Assembly: GCF_023101765.2 (NCBI RefSeq)
Contig: NC_064240.1
Span: 2,542,001-2,606,000, forward strand
DNA: 64,000 nucleotides
DNA from: Spodoptera frugiperda
Taxonomy: Eukaryota; Arthropoda; Insecta; Lepidoptera; Noctuidae
Direction: 5' to 3'
Position numbers and translations under genes: made by a program. How positions within the stretch are numbered: position 1 is the stretch's first letter; each line of letters opens with the position of its first letter. This document shows, one piece after another, positions 11,944-22,770 of this stretch. The notes below the pieces were generated by a model that was not told where the DNA came from, searched no databases, and worked only from the letters and a program-made list of their open reading frames with translations.

Positions 11944-12487
11944 TATTTTTTTAAACAGTACATAATATTTATTGTGATAATAATGATTGACTATCAACAA
12001 ATAGGTAAGTAAGAAGTATAATAAAAAGTAGTTGAGTAAACTATCATGGAGCTTCGCATTATGCTGATAGCGTCCACATTCCTACATAAGCTCGCTGGGG
12101 ACACCTTATATTATAAGAGCTGATAGAATTCAATATCAGAACATTCCATGAACGCGAAAAATTCCTATGCACGCAATATTGCTTCATCTGATTGTTGTTT
12201 GTAATAAGAGTCATTTAATGGTTACTTAACCCAATCCTTAGCAATTGTTTTCGGTACAAAATTGTTACTAAGGAATAGTTACAGAAAAGTAGTAAGTAAC
12301 TATTAAATGTCTCTGAGTGCGGCAGATAGTGCGAGTATTTTTTTACGTTTACGCGATTGAAATGTTGCTTAAATGTTTAAGCCTCTGATTGGTTAGTTAA
12401 TTGGAGCAGTTTGACCTCAGACTGTATTATTTTATTGTCTTTAAGCTCTTTTTCGATCTTTTTGACTGTTGTGTTGTTCTTACATAC

Positions 12488-12648
12488 TTGAACCAACGAA
12501 ACAATGTAACCAAGAAATGTATAGTGAACCTATTTGAAAAAGAGCAACTTATTGACTTAATATTGGTGTTACATTGTTCTCACATAATAATTGAACCAAA
12601 GAAACAATGTAACCAAGAAACGTATTGTGAATCTCATTGAAAAGGAGA
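12488..12648 (+). repeat. Short direct duplication, ~104-bp offset
   Basis: 'ttgaaccaacgaaacaatgt' with its continuation to about 12545 recurs at 12592-12648 with a handful of substitutions. The copies also share 'aaccaagaaa' and 'gtgaa'. The 79-codon frame across both copies (12401-12640) is low-complexity and is not convincing as a protein. Confidence 0.7.
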
Positions 12649-12727
12649 GTCACCTATGAAGTTTCTTTCTCGTTCTTCTCCATAGGAATCTACACTTTGG
12701 AACGAGCAAATAGTTTCACTAGAAGAC

Positions 12728-12822
12728 TGACCGATAGGCAGATTTTTTTTAATATTGTAATATTTTCTTTAGCGTTCATATGCCTTCCCTTTAATAAATA
12801 ATTTTGACTTTGACTTTGACAA
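12728..12822 (+). repeat. LINE 3' tail ending in (TTTGAC)n
   Basis: 'gactgaccgataggcag' leads through 'aatattgtaatattttct' to 'aataaataattttgac' and a short (TTTGAC) run at 12799-12822. Parallel tails lie at 30955-31078 and 45405-45533. They look like 3' ends of one non-LTR retrotransposon group whose tail is a simple repeat rather than poly(A). Confidence 0.55.
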
Positions 12823-13787
12823 GCCAATACGCCTTACGTTATAAACATGTCGATCGTGTTAACGTAATAGAAACTCGCTCACTACGTATCGCGGTAAAAA
12901 TGTGTGTTCGACGGTTCTATTGGAAAATAAATAAAATTCTGCTTATTTCTGTGTGAAACAACTCATCGTTGATTAGAAGCCGATATTCAAATTCAGGCTT
13001 ATTTAAGATGTCTTTTGAAATACAAGATTGGTAATCTGAAGTTCTTGTAGCATAGATACATTTTTTATTTAGTACCTACTTATCTTACGAGATGAAATTG
13101 AAGAGAGAATTCATTGGAGTTCGTTCTTTTCCAATACAATTCTGAATTGTTAATTTTCTTCGCCATTTTGTTTAGATTTTTAGATGTGATGAACGTTTTT
13201 TTTAGTAAAATTTTTGCTTTGTAAATTGTAACACACAAAAGGTTCTACTCTCCCATAAATCATTCTTTTTACTACTCTCTACCAAATTAGGGTTGAACTC
13301 TTAACTTTTAAAACGGAATTGTTCAAGGGTTGAACAATTAAACACAATTTGGATACAACATGTTTCTAAACTAAATAATTAAAGTTATTTCGGGTTTCCC
13401 ACTGAACAATCTGATGATAAATCGGTATCTATTGTGGAATTGTAATGTTTGTGAATCTATACCTAAGTCTAGCCCTTATTGTGTCTATTTATAGATTCGT
13501 CTGTTATATTAGGGTTTAGGTGAATAGGCACTCTAGTTTAGTGTTTAATATATACACATAAAATGAAGAACTTTATTGATTAATTTCATCTAGTGGAAGA
13601 TAAATGTTGGGAATAAAATTATTATATGTTTACTTTTGGTATTTCTGCTTCGTTGAATCAAATATTTAAGCAACGTGTATTGGTATTGGTTAATTCAATT
13701 ATATTGTTAACCGATTAGTAAGAAATTAGGTAATATTTTGGAAAGTCATCCTTTTCAATATCTGTCGTATATTATATAGTAAGAACA

Positions 13788-13960
13788 CTACAGATGGGGC
13801 CCAATAGGGATGATACCCGATGTCCAGAGCTACAGACAAACTAGGGTGTTTACAAGAGTAGGAAAGGGGTGGTTTTCAGTCAGTAAGTGTCTGACACCCC
13901 CTCTCGCGTCGCTCAGGCGGGAGAAGTGATGGGATGATTTTCGCCCCTCAAGAAAAAAAA
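13788..13960 (+). mobile_element. Retroposed repeat family D, copy 1
   Basis: Landmarks are 'cacagatggggcccaatagg', 'gggtggttttcagtcagtaa', 'ctgacaccccctctcgc', 'gcgggagaagtgatggga' and an A-rich end 'agaaaaaaaaat'. The A-rich 3' end and the 10-bp duplication around copy D5 support retroposition. I see no clear pol III boxes. Confidence 0.75.
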
Positions 13961-14736
13961 ATGTACTATAGTGTTGGCGAAAATTTAACTTTCAGAATTA
14001 CGTAGATATACTTACTTACTAGAAGTTACTGAATAAATAAAGTTACTAGTTACTAGATAAACTTTACTAGTGTAAAGTATGATATTTTAAGAAACAATAT
14101 TGTACCACTGACTTTACGGAAGCTGCAAAGTTTTTTCAATTAACCCACAGCGAAAGTTTTCAGCTTAAACCTACTGAGAACATTTCTTGAAGATTTATTT
14201 TTGTGGAGTTTCATCGGCGAGGCGTGGGAAGTAGGTATAAGTATTATCGTTCGTTCCAAGTTTTGTTTAGTTTACACAGATTAGTCTCTAAGATTTTAAA
14301 GTTTACTTTAGTGATCAAAATTAAAATAAAATTTAGTTGACAAAAATATAACTCTATGTGAATGGGATTATGAGATTAATCTCTACATCATGTGAGTAAC
14401 AACGTGAAATGTTTGTGTCACATTTACTTCATATGTTTATTTATCACGGTTGTCTATCCTTTCGGCAAAGATTCCAATCATGAATATGATGGCAATCATA
14501 TTCATAGTATGATGAAGTTATGTACAGTCAGTCAAGTTACTTGGTATATATGTAGATAAGAAAATAAAGATAGACTTGAGACAGTGATGATTGGTTGACT
14601 ACCGAGCGTACTAGTTACATGAAATAGGGCCTAGTTACAGCTTTGTACAGAATCAACCTTTATTTACTTAGATGCATACCGAATTACTTGGCTGGCTGTA
14701 CAAAGAAATATTTATAAAAGATATAGGTACCTTAAC

Positions 14737-14942
14737 TGTGGCGACACAAGTGACAAATGACAGAAGTCGCACATAGACGATCCGCGAACAAATCAACGGA
14801 TGACGTCAAAAATCCTACATCTTACACGTATAGAAAATCCCAACGAATAACAACAGTTGGGCAGAAAGCCCGCCAGACACGATCGCCTCGCCTAGTCGGA
14901 GGTTCCCCTTTTCTTAAGGAACTTTACTCTCTGTTCCCTAAA
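14737..14942 (+). mobile_element. Solo LTR of the 56.1-kb CsRn1/Kabuki-like family
   Basis: It starts 'tgtggcgacac' and ends 'ctgttccctaaa', matching the LTRs at 56095-56337 and 56841-57083 over their length with a deletion in the middle. A 7-bp direct repeat (ccttaac) flanks it at 14730-14736 and 14943-14949. The clean members of the family have 4-bp duplications, so this longer repeat is either partly chance or an imperfect excision/insertion history. The 63-codon frame inside it is the LTR's own open frame, not a gene. Confidence 0.82.
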
Positions 14943-14972
14943 CCTTAACCAAAGTAAATTCTCAGGAGAGCG

Positions 14973-15583
14973 TTCACATCACGGATTCATGGCCTTTCAT
15001 CCTTGAACAGATACACAGTAAATTTTACCTAAAATACCAAAACCGTGGGATTCAATTCATTGGGAATACAAAAACAATTGGTTTACAAGTACCTCTGATC
15101 AAATTTTATTTGCTATAGCTTTAAAATTTAGATTCAATAGAATCGAGTGGCCGGTTTACGAGGGTCTATCGACGAGAGTGGACGGTTCACTGCCGATCTG
15201 TTTTATTAGATATACGTACTTTAACATGCCATGTCTACGTGTATACACCAGAGAAACAGCCACGATCGCCTTGCCTAGTGGTTTCTCGAATAGTGGTTCA
15301 CATCACGTGAGTCATGGCCTTTCATTGAACAGATACACAATAAATTTTACCTAAAATACCAAAACCGTGGGATTCAATTCATTGGGAATACAAAAAAATT
15401 GGTTTACAATTTTATAGCTTTAAAATTTAGATTCAATAGAATCGAGTGGCCGGTTTACGAGGGTCTATCGACGAGAGTGGACGGTTCACTGCCGATCTGT
15501 TTTATTATAGATACGTACTTTAACATGCCATGTCTACGTGTATAAATATCCACCAGATTGCCTAGTGGTTTCTCGAATAGTGG
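14973..15583 (+). repeat. Tandem duplication, ~324-bp unit, about two copies
   Basis: Unit 1 begins 'ttcacatcac' at 14973 and unit 2 begins the same way at 15297. Both contain 'caaaaccgtgggattcaatt', 'gagtggccggtttacgaggg' and 'acggttcactgccgatctg', and end near 'gtttctcgaatagtgg'. Unit 2 is shorter (~287 bp) because of several small deletions, including in the stretch after 'ttggtttaca'. A trace of a third start follows at 15584. The array begins about 30 bp after the solo LTR. No ORF spans a unit. Confidence 0.85.
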
Positions 15584-15689
15584 CATGTGAGTATCGAGTA
15601 AGTGGATTTTGAAGTTCTGTCAATGAGTACTGGGCTGCTTCAACAGGGGTAGGAATGGTTGTAAAAAGTTAATAGTCATATTTCTATAT

Positions 15690-15768
15690 TTTTATAATAC
15701 CTATCGTGAGACATACTAAATTAACTAATAATCATGGTTTTCTCCACTAACAAGTGAGTAAAACTGTG
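15690..15768 (-). mobile_element. Family G fragment (3' half)
   Basis: 'ataatacctatcgtgagaca' followed by 'taaattaactaataatcatgg' is the reverse of the 3' end of the fuller family G copies at 20493-20709 and 25296-25471. Confidence 0.6.
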
Positions 15769-16045
15769 TTTTTTTGTTAATTCATATTTCTAGAAGTATT
15801 TTTGCGTACACAGAAGATAACAAATATACCTATTCCTTATAAAAATGCAGATTAGTTTCAAAATGAAACCACGGATCCTTTATAACGGTTACAATCAAAG
15901 ATTTATGCAGTTCCAATGTTTATGCATGGTCACGATCAGGAGCTGGGGTTTGGCTTTTTTTTTAAAACTTCAAATAAAACATTTATGCAGTTCTAGGTTA
16001 AATTCTTATACTAAACCAAACGTTAGTTTGTGCATGTTTCCAGCC

Positions 16046-16068
16046 CACACTAGATTTTCTCCTGTAAT
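16046..16068 (-). repeat. SINE family B end fragment
   Basis: 'acactagattttctcctgt' matches the terminal segment of SINEs B1-B3. It is directly joined to repeat I1, so the rest of the SINE was lost or replaced. Confidence 0.5.
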
Positions 16069-16310
16069 AGGCTAGTTTCCTACTAGTCAAATTCAATACT
16101 TTTTTCGAAACGTCAAAAACGATATTTTCTATGAACTTTGTATGAAATACTCTATTATGACGTCATCAGATTTTTACGTCAAATAGCAGACTTATTTCTA
16201 GAAATTTAGCTAGAAAATTAAGTAGTTCATCAAATCTATGAATGAGAGTGTGATTATTTTTGAATATTTTATTGTATTGAAAAGTTGTAATAATTTATTT
16301 TTGACCGAGG
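16066..16310 (+). repeat. Dispersed repeat family I, copy 1
   Basis: 'ataggctagtttcctactag', 'gaaacgtcaaaaacgatatt' and 'tatgacgtcatcagattttt' continue to 'taatttatttttgaccgagg'. The same order is found at 43312-43525 and reversed at 61568-61776. The class is unknown; the first bases ('ggctagtttcctag') are weakly palindromic. Confidence 0.65.
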
Positions 16311-16940
16311 ATACTACTCAATTCTATGTAACGTTCTAAAATATTAATTTTCGCTGATTTTGATGATATCACTATTGAATAGTTAAGTATCTATTTTAAT
16401 CATAAGTACCAAGTACGAACCACTCGAAACACGAAATAATTTAAGTATCGCTTCTTCAAGGTTCCTTCGCAAGGGTTTAATAATTTATTTCGTTTTAGCA
16501 TTTGCTTATTTACTCTCTGAAGAATATCTTTGAATATTATCTAAATATTTTAGTGATGAACAAGTGAATTTGTTGGTTAGTTAGAAACAAAAGGGGTGGA
16601 ATATCGAAGCTACTGGAATATTCCTATACATATGTATAGGACGGTTAGAACGAGAACATGGTCGTCTTCGAACGGAAGGGAATTTCACCGTATGTATTTC
16701 GAGTTTCGACATAAATCTTGGTTTCAATTCCACAAATATTTACATAGGTGTTTCGTAGCAAACAAATGTTGTATGTGATAGATATTTAAGTGTTTACTTT
16801 ACGTGACATTAAATATCTAATTCATTAAGTAGGTCTTTTAATACCTGGAAATATTCACAGTAATTCCCAGTTTTGGGATCTCACCCTTCTCTCTCTTTAA
16901 GCTGGTGATGATGATAATTAGGGACAATAATTAATATTAT

Positions 16941-17042
16941 TCTTTTTTTGTGGATGGGGGAAACCTTCAAAAGGCGCCTAGCTTTTTGGGGAAAAACTAG
17001 GAAGTGTGGGATCTTTATCTGACCTAGCGACTGTTACCATGC
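16941..17042 (+). repeat. Dispersed repeat family K, copy 1
   Basis: A T-rich start is followed by 'gggggaaaccttcaaaagg', 'cgcctagctttttgggg' and 'gactgttaccat'. A second, longer copy lies at 32449-32572. The class is unknown. Confidence 0.55.
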
Positions 17043-17333
17043 CATAGTGCGCGCTTGATTCATAGTTAACATATAGTTACAAGAGAGGCTATAAACATTG
17101 ATAAGAACAATATTCCAGGAACGGTTATAAGTCAACATGTGCTTATTAAACCCTGAAGTAATTGGTATGATTAATCTGAGGTCGGGTGTCATACATTTAA
17201 AGTTGTGCGACAAATGTTGCACGCGTCGCGCTGCGGTCGCTTCTCCGCTTCTCTAATGCTCGTCAATTTGTTGCACATCTGTTGAAATGTACTGATTGTT
17301 TGTAGAATTTTAGTCTGCTATAGATGTTTGTTT

Positions 17334-17661
17334 GATGTCGTGGTGGCCCGAAGGTTTAAGAAGCCTGCGTCCCGTGCATGAGAGTGCGGTTTCGAAAGCC
17401 ATCAACGGCAAGTACTAATGTGACGTTTTCCGAGTTAAATGTACTTTCTAAGATTATTTAGACACCATTGATGGTGAAAGAAAACATCGTGAGGAAACCT
17501 AGGCTTTTAATTTCTAATTATAAGTCTGAAATCGCTAACCCGCAATGAGCTGTAGTGTGTTATAACACATTGCAGAGCAAGCACGGTGAATAACGCTCAA
17601 ATCTTCTCCACGTGAGAAGAGGCTTTAGTCAGCAGTGGCCACTTATAGGCTGATGATGGCG
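17334..17661 (+). mobile_element. SINE family C, copy 1, with 14-bp target-site duplication
   Basis: The element runs from 'gatgtcgtggtggcccg' to 'ctgatgatggcg'. Landmarks are 'ggtttcgaaagccatcaacg', 'aacatcgtgaggaaacctag' and 'agcagtggccacttatagg'. It is flanked by a perfect 14-bp direct repeat (atagatgtttgttt) at 17320-17333 and 17662-17675. That is the footprint of LINE-machinery insertion and fixes both ends. The head 'gtggcccgaaggtttaag...gtttcgaaa' is tRNA-like with a weak B box. Copies C2-C4 are less complete. Confidence 0.88.
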
Positions 17662-18198
17662 ATAGATGTTTGTTTAGTATATTAGAAAAGAAATATAATA
17701 TGACAGTAGTATCCAGTATCCTAAAGGGATAACCGAACATTTTATCTATATAACTTATGTATGGCTGATAGTTCCTATGTATTTGTGCATGAGTCTATAA
17801 CCAAACATGATTTATTTTCAGATTTCTAGTCGTAATTATAAAAATATCATGTTTTTGTTCTGGGTATTAATTACCAGAGTGTTAACAATGATAGTCAATA
17901 AAAATATCCAGTATTCCATAATATAAATGGTTACTCTTTTCAAATTCGGACTGAATCTATACTATGAATGGGCTGCAGCTATTTTGAGCGGAGTTTCAAA
18001 GGAATGGTAACTGAGGGGACATTTTTTGTCAGTGTGTACCGAGCCTGCGGATACACGGAATGGATGAAACGTTATGCACTAAATCAAAAGGTGTTGGAAA
18101 AAATGTACATCGCTCTCTATACAGGACGTTTCACATAATTTGACACATACGAAATTTTTCATTCTTTCAAGTACATATAACTCGGAAGAATTAATATT

Positions 18199-18271
18199 CG
18201 TACTTGCCGTTTCGAACCTGCAGCCTCATGCATGCAGAGGTGGGCGTCTATAACCTCTGGGCCACCACGAC
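18199..18271 (-). mobile_element. SINE family C, copy 2 (head only)
   Basis: On the minus strand 'gtggtggcccagaggttata' leads to a good B box (ggttcgaaac) and 'ggcaagta', after which the similarity stops. Only the tRNA-like head remains, about 540 bp after C1 and in opposite orientation. Confidence 0.7.
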
Positions 18272-18311
18272 ATATATCATTATGTTACAAGATTGCAACA
18301 TATTTATATTT

Positions 18312-18456
18312 TGAGTTTGTTTTACGTTTCGAGATATCGAAACGAGAACGCGTTCAACGCTTTCATTGGTTGGTTCACTCGCATTAGCCAATCAGAGCGC
18401 AGAAAGTTCTCGTTTCGTTTTCGTTCAACGTAAAGTAAACTCGTACTAAGTGTACT
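18312..18456. mobile_element. Palindromic MITE-like family F, copy 1
   Basis: Outer inverted ends 'gagtttgttttacg' and 'cgtaaagtaaactc' enclose 'gaacgcgttcaacgc', a 'cattggttggtt' box, a short loop and 'gccaatcagagcg'. Five sister copies share this plan. No transposase is encoded. Left of the ends the expected 'gtacccttagta' is degraded in this copy. Confidence 0.75.
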
Positions 18457-18536
18457 GTTTATAGTCAATAGCTTTAACTTTACGTGACTTGTAAAGTGCA
18501 TAGCGTTAGCACAGTATAGTATAGAGAAGTAGGTGA

Positions 18537-18600
18537 CTATACTGCTATACTGCTATACTGCTATACTGCTATACTGCTATACTGCTATACTGCTATACTG
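18537..18600 (+). repeat. 8-bp minisatellite, (CTATACTG) x 8
   Basis: Eight perfect, uninterrupted units of CTATACTG occupy exactly 64 bp, with no diverged unit. The perfection implies recent expansion and likely length polymorphism. It begins about 80 bp after MITE F1. Confidence 0.98.
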
Positions 18601-18755
18601 TAGCGTTTGGAGTTCCTTATCGAAGTGCACACTTACAGCTTACTAGCTAGTGTTTGTCTTGCCGAGATGGATGTAAACTTACACAGCCTGCAGGCAAGAT
18701 CGTGCTCAATGTGACATTATTTCTATGTAGGTGTACTTACTCTACTTTGTGTAGT

Positions 18756-18815
18756 GGCATTACGTGCCGTAATGTGCACCTCTGTCTACCTCTTCGAGGA
18801 CAAAAGGTGTGACGA
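18756..18815 (+). mobile_element. SINE family A, copy 5 (3' end only)
   Basis: 'cattacgtgccgtaatgtgc' and 'ctacctcttcgaggac', then 'aaaggtgtgacg', match the last 60 bp of A1. Such 5' truncation fits incomplete reverse transcription. Confidence 0.8.
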
Positions 18816-19516
18816 AATGTTAAAGTAATCGGTAAATATAAGTAGAGCTCATTTTTAAATGGCCATTTCGGACGACATTGAATTAAACTTGTCTTTTAAC
18901 TTTTGCTCAAAAACTGAAGAATTAAGGTGACTTAAACAAATGACCATGGAAAGTTCAAGAATAGGTTACTTAAAAATTGTATACCTATAACAATACAAGT
19001 GTAAAGCGTATTTTGTAAATCAATGCGGAAAGCTCATAGCTAGTGTGAACCTCTCATTTTTCGTCCAATAGGGAATTAGCTAGTGTCACACCATTGGATG
19101 TTCAATATTTGACAGCTTCTGTGATTAGACAAAAAGATTTATTTCTACATTTGTACCATCTGGTGTAACAAAAACAACTACAACAACTTCAATCTGTTAC
19201 TTAACCTAATATTATACTTTCGTATTGATCGAATTTTGATCCTACATACAACTAGATAAAGCCATCATGTTCTGCAATAAAAGGAATTTGTTCGTCGAAC
19301 GTCTACTCAACGTGAAACAAATTAGATTTCAAACAACATATTGTTTTCCATATCGCCTATAAGCGGAGATATTGATCCGTTCAGTGAATACGGCATTGGG
19401 GATAACACTGTAAGAGAAAAGGAAAGTTCAAACACTAAAGCCCTAGAATGAAAAGAAAATATTCTCATCTGGATTTAATATCGTACGTAATTCTTTTTTT
19501 TGGTGTTCACTGGTCT

Positions 19517-19656
19517 TTGTATGAGTTTGCTTTTCGTTTGCGCGTTCGGCATTCTGATTGGTTGGTTCATACGAGCAGGCCAATCAAAACGACGAACGCG
19601 CTCTCGTTTCGATTTCGTTAATCGTTAATCGGAAAGTAAACTCGTACTAAGGGTAC
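19517..19656. mobile_element. Palindromic MITE-like family F, copy 2
   Basis: The ends are 'tatgagtttgcttttcg' and 'ggaaagtaaactcgtactaa'. The core has 'gattggttggttcat' facing 'ggccaatcaaaac', then 'gaacgcgctctcgtttcg'. The right end keeps the intact terminal 'gtactaagggtac'. Confidence 0.8.
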
Positions 19657-20044
19657 TGATGACATAGCTATCGTACATAGTTATTATATCTACATACTAA
19701 TTATTACATAGAGAAATAGACTAAAACATCTATATACATACAATTGTGGAAAGCAAATAAATGAATATGAATATGAATATGAATATTTGTTAGATGGTTA
19801 AGTATTTGAGACCACACATGATCAGAGATCATGATTGACAGACAACAGTTCACACCCAAAAAGGTACGATGAATGAAAGTATTAATTTAACTTGACATGC
19901 TTTCACATTTCACATCTCTGGTGCTTTTCCACCACAAATGTGCTATGCTACGTTGCTGTACACTTAGTTTCGCACCGGTGGAAACGGACTTAGTTAAGCA
20001 ATATTTTTTTATATGTTATATGAAAAGAAAAAAAGCTTTACATA

Positions 20045-20175
20045 GATAGGTGTGGAAGGAAGGTTAGGGACGCCATTGCCCTGCAGTGGGACGATCATGG
20101 CTGAAACCTAAATCTATATGGAAAGATGCGTGCTATGGATGCGTGCTATGGATGTGTGCTATGATGAATAGCCAT
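20045..20175 (+). repeat. LINE-like 3' fragment with small tandem run
   Basis: 'gacgccattgccctgcagtg' and 'ggacgatcatggctg' are familiar from 3' ends of moth non-LTR elements. They are followed by about three imperfect repeats of 'gatgcgtgctatg' at 20133-20163. No coding frame remains. Confidence 0.45.
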
Positions 20176-20492
20176 CATAGGATTTAAATCTTTTCGTTTT
20201 TTAGAGTTCTATATTAGAATTTTGAATATGATAATTTTAAGTTCAGAATATAGTCCGTCCTTGTTTGACAGTTAGTAAAAAATTTTACGACACTACGGTC
20301 GCTGTCATGCGGGCTTTATATTTGAGGAGCTTATCTCGCACTGTCTAGTGGTTGACATAAATTTCCAGTACTTTACGATGTTATAAAATATTTCGTATAA
20401 AGTCATGATTATATTAATATTGATGACAACTTAACTTCAGGGAAAAGAGGACACGATGCAAAGATATAGGTATGTAGCTACATAGTTTTTAA

Positions 20493-20709
20493 ACCTCATA
20501 TTAAATTAACTAAAAAATCACGGTTTACTCTCGTATGTTAATGGAGAAAAGCTCTACTAGTTTCGAGTCACAGAGGGACTCTTCACTCGCGTCGCGCAGT
20601 CTACAGAGTATTGGGATTAGGTTGCGCGGTGCGCTGAAGAGGTACGTGAGTAAACCGTGATTTTTTAGCTAATTTAATATGTCTCACGATAGTTATTATA
20701 AAAATACCC
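20493..20709 (+). mobile_element. Palindrome-bearing retroposon family G, copy 2
   Basis: 'aaaaaatcacggtttactc' near the left end is inverted as 'gagtaaaccgtgattttt' near the right end. Between them is 'ttaatggagaaaagctctac', 'tagtttcgagtcacagaggg' and a GC-rich core. The 3' end is 'atgtctcacgatagttatta' followed by 'taaaaa'. The long near-perfect outer inverted repeat gives it a MITE look, but sister copy G3 has a 16-bp target duplication more like a retroposon. Confidence 0.75.
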
Positions 20710-21658
20710 TTATATTAATTAATTACGTAACACTAACTACCGGTAAAACCTGTAATTACAGTACCGCATACGCCTTCGGGGAATAGTTTTAATTTTATGA
20801 TTCGTGTAAAAGTGTACTTTAGCGAAATTTTATGCAGAACACATAATTGTAATTATTTCAACAGGGAGTTATTATAAAACTGCAGCACTTTTTAAGTAGA
20901 AAAGCGCATTTGCACCATGTTCAACACCAGAAGCATCACGAATAAATTTATTTGGCACACCAACATTATACAGATATTCATTATACAGATACAATACATA
21001 GGTTACATTAATTAATAACTTAAATATTAGTGCATGCATTTATTAATCTCTTATAGGTAAGCATAACATGCCTTAATGCTTACTGCATGATGTCTTAAGT
21101 GGTATAAGCTAAGCCTAAGTCAGGCATCCAACCATTAATAGCATTCAAAATTCAAAATTACTTGGAATAATCGGAGATAAATTAAATATTAAAGCATACC
21201 GCAGCCATACCACACCATATCGTAGCTAAAATTCATAAAAATCTATATACATACTTATATTCAATGTGTATAAATAAACAGTAACTCAAATATAGCTCTT
21301 AAATACCTATTACCATCTTTTACTTACAAAACTTGCTACCGTTCAAGCGTAGGTACTTTGAAGTTAAACTTGTAAAGAGGTGAGGTGAGAAAATAAGTTT
21401 TAAACAATGTCAGACTACACGGGAAGTTCTTTTCTTGAAGAAGGAATTTCCTTTACAGTATATGATGAACTTTGTCACACACTTCATGTACCTGGAAGTG
21501 TCTACTTTAAGATTTCAAGTAACTTTGACACTTATTTTATAGGTCTAAGGGTGTTAAATTCTTTTTACAATAAGATTTATAAGTATGTACTTGTCTGTAC
21601 TTTTCATTATCGTACTTCCTATGTGACTTAGCGATTCTAATATGAGTTGCGGACTACC

Positions 21659-21811
21659 TTTTTTTTTAAGGGGGGAAAATCATCCAATGACTTCTCTCGC
21701 CTTAGGTGTGGCGAAAGGGAGTTTAGACTCTTACTGACTAAAAACCACCCCGTTTCTACTCCTGCTTATCGAGTCGCAGCCCCAATAAACCTGCTAGGTA
21801 GTCCGCAGCTT
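21659..21811 (-). mobile_element. Retroposed repeat family D, copy 2
   Basis: A poly-T start (the A tail on the minus strand) is followed by 'ggggggaaaatcatccaatg', 'ctgactaaaaaccaccccg' and 'ctgctaggtagtccgcagct'. It is truncated relative to D1 and D7 at its 5' end. Confidence 0.8.
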
Positions 21812-22633
21812 TAGACACAAATTGTATATGCTTAGTGCAATCCGCAAAATCTAGCGTAACGTATTAAAGCGTAACAAAACGAGGACGTAATTTATATCTA
21901 ATATTCAAGTGTGAATACTTAATACTTACTTACATTAAATGTAAATAAGTATTAAATTTTGATATTCATAAAATGTAAAACTGTTAATAACTTTTATATT
22001 ATAAGTTGTTTTTGATAATTTTTCGTACAGCGACCACCGGTGAGATAATGGGACATAAGTTCATTATCTATTTGGTACTCAGAAAAAGCTTTAAGTAGAA
22101 TAATAATTAGAGATACTAATAACTGACATAATTTGATTATACTTAGGTATTCGTAACTTATAATTACTAGGATGAACGTTTCTTTTGTAGATTCTTGGCC
22201 GCTGAAAAGATCAATATATTGCTAATACCAAGCAGTTACTTAAAACCACATAATAAATTTATCACATTATCCATTAGTTTTCAGACAAAAACCTTTTAAC
22301 AAAGACAGTCTAATAGGGTCCGGGGAAATATTGAACATTGCGTGTCGCGTGTCAGTATATGTCAAGTGATGTCACCAAGCTATGTATGTGTTAATTTGGA
22401 CAATGTATAGGCTGACATTTTAACTATACATTCTAGGAAACAATGTTATTAACTAGAGGACGTTGACCTATAAACGGGAATTTGTTGGAACATTAACTTT
22501 TGTCATTAATATGGACAGTTTGTATGATGGAATGTTTGTATTTGTTAGCAGGACTGTTGTTTTCTATAAAACAAGTAAATACATCGTTCTCAGAACTCAT
22601 GGTGCTATTAAATAATTTTCTAAACGGTTTATG

Positions 22634-22770
22634 CCCTTAGTACGAGTTTGTTTTACAAAACGAGCGCGTTTGACGTATTGATTGGTTAGTTTTTTCACAA
22701 CAGCCAATCAGAGTGCCCAACGCGCTCTCGTTTTGTTTTCGTTTAACGTAAAGCAAACTCGTACTAAGGG
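22634..22770. mobile_element. Palindromic MITE-like family F, copy 3
   Basis: It has clean inverted ends, 'cccttagtacgagtttg' and 'caaactcgtactaaggg'. The core has 'gattggttagtt' facing 'agccaatcagag', followed by 'aacgcgctctcg'. Together with F4 this copy best defines the family ends. Confidence 0.85.

Larger units (their letters stand above)
8206..13787. other. Non-genic stretch between annotated SINEs
   Basis: Between SINEs A3, B2 and A4, the 12.5-kb duplication and the LINE tail at 12728-12822, the sequence is plain AT-rich DNA. Frames at 10335-10734, 11673-12012 and 12401-12640 lie in or beside repeats and are shadows. I see no gene. Confidence 0.5.
13961..18198. other. Non-genic stretch around solo LTR, tandem duplication and repeats
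   Basis: Outside the annotated elements the DNA is AT-rich. The frames at 15845-16075, 16596-16778 and 17034-17222 match nothing I know and partly overlap repeats. No host exon is recognised. Confidence 0.5.
18816..22633. other. Non-genic stretch with palindromic repeats
   Basis: Outside F2, the LINE-like fragment at 20045-20175, G2 and D2, I find nothing. A (gaatat)n run at 19768-19792 looks like a retroposon simple-repeat tail. The 74-codon frame at 21407-21631 has no recognisable motif. Confidence 0.5.

Noticed and set aside
14757..14948. 63-codon ORF resembling two other ORFs at 56 and 57 kb
   Set aside because: All three are the same open frame within copies of one LTR. The similarity comes from the repeat, not from a gene family.
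18537..18600. CRISPR-like array
   Set aside because: The 8-bp units are contiguous with no spacers; it is a minisatellite in eukaryotic DNA.
20493..20709. Family G copy 2 as a classic cut-and-paste MITE
   Set aside because: Outer inverted repeats fit, but sister copy G3 has a 16-bp duplication and an A-rich tail, which favours retroposition.
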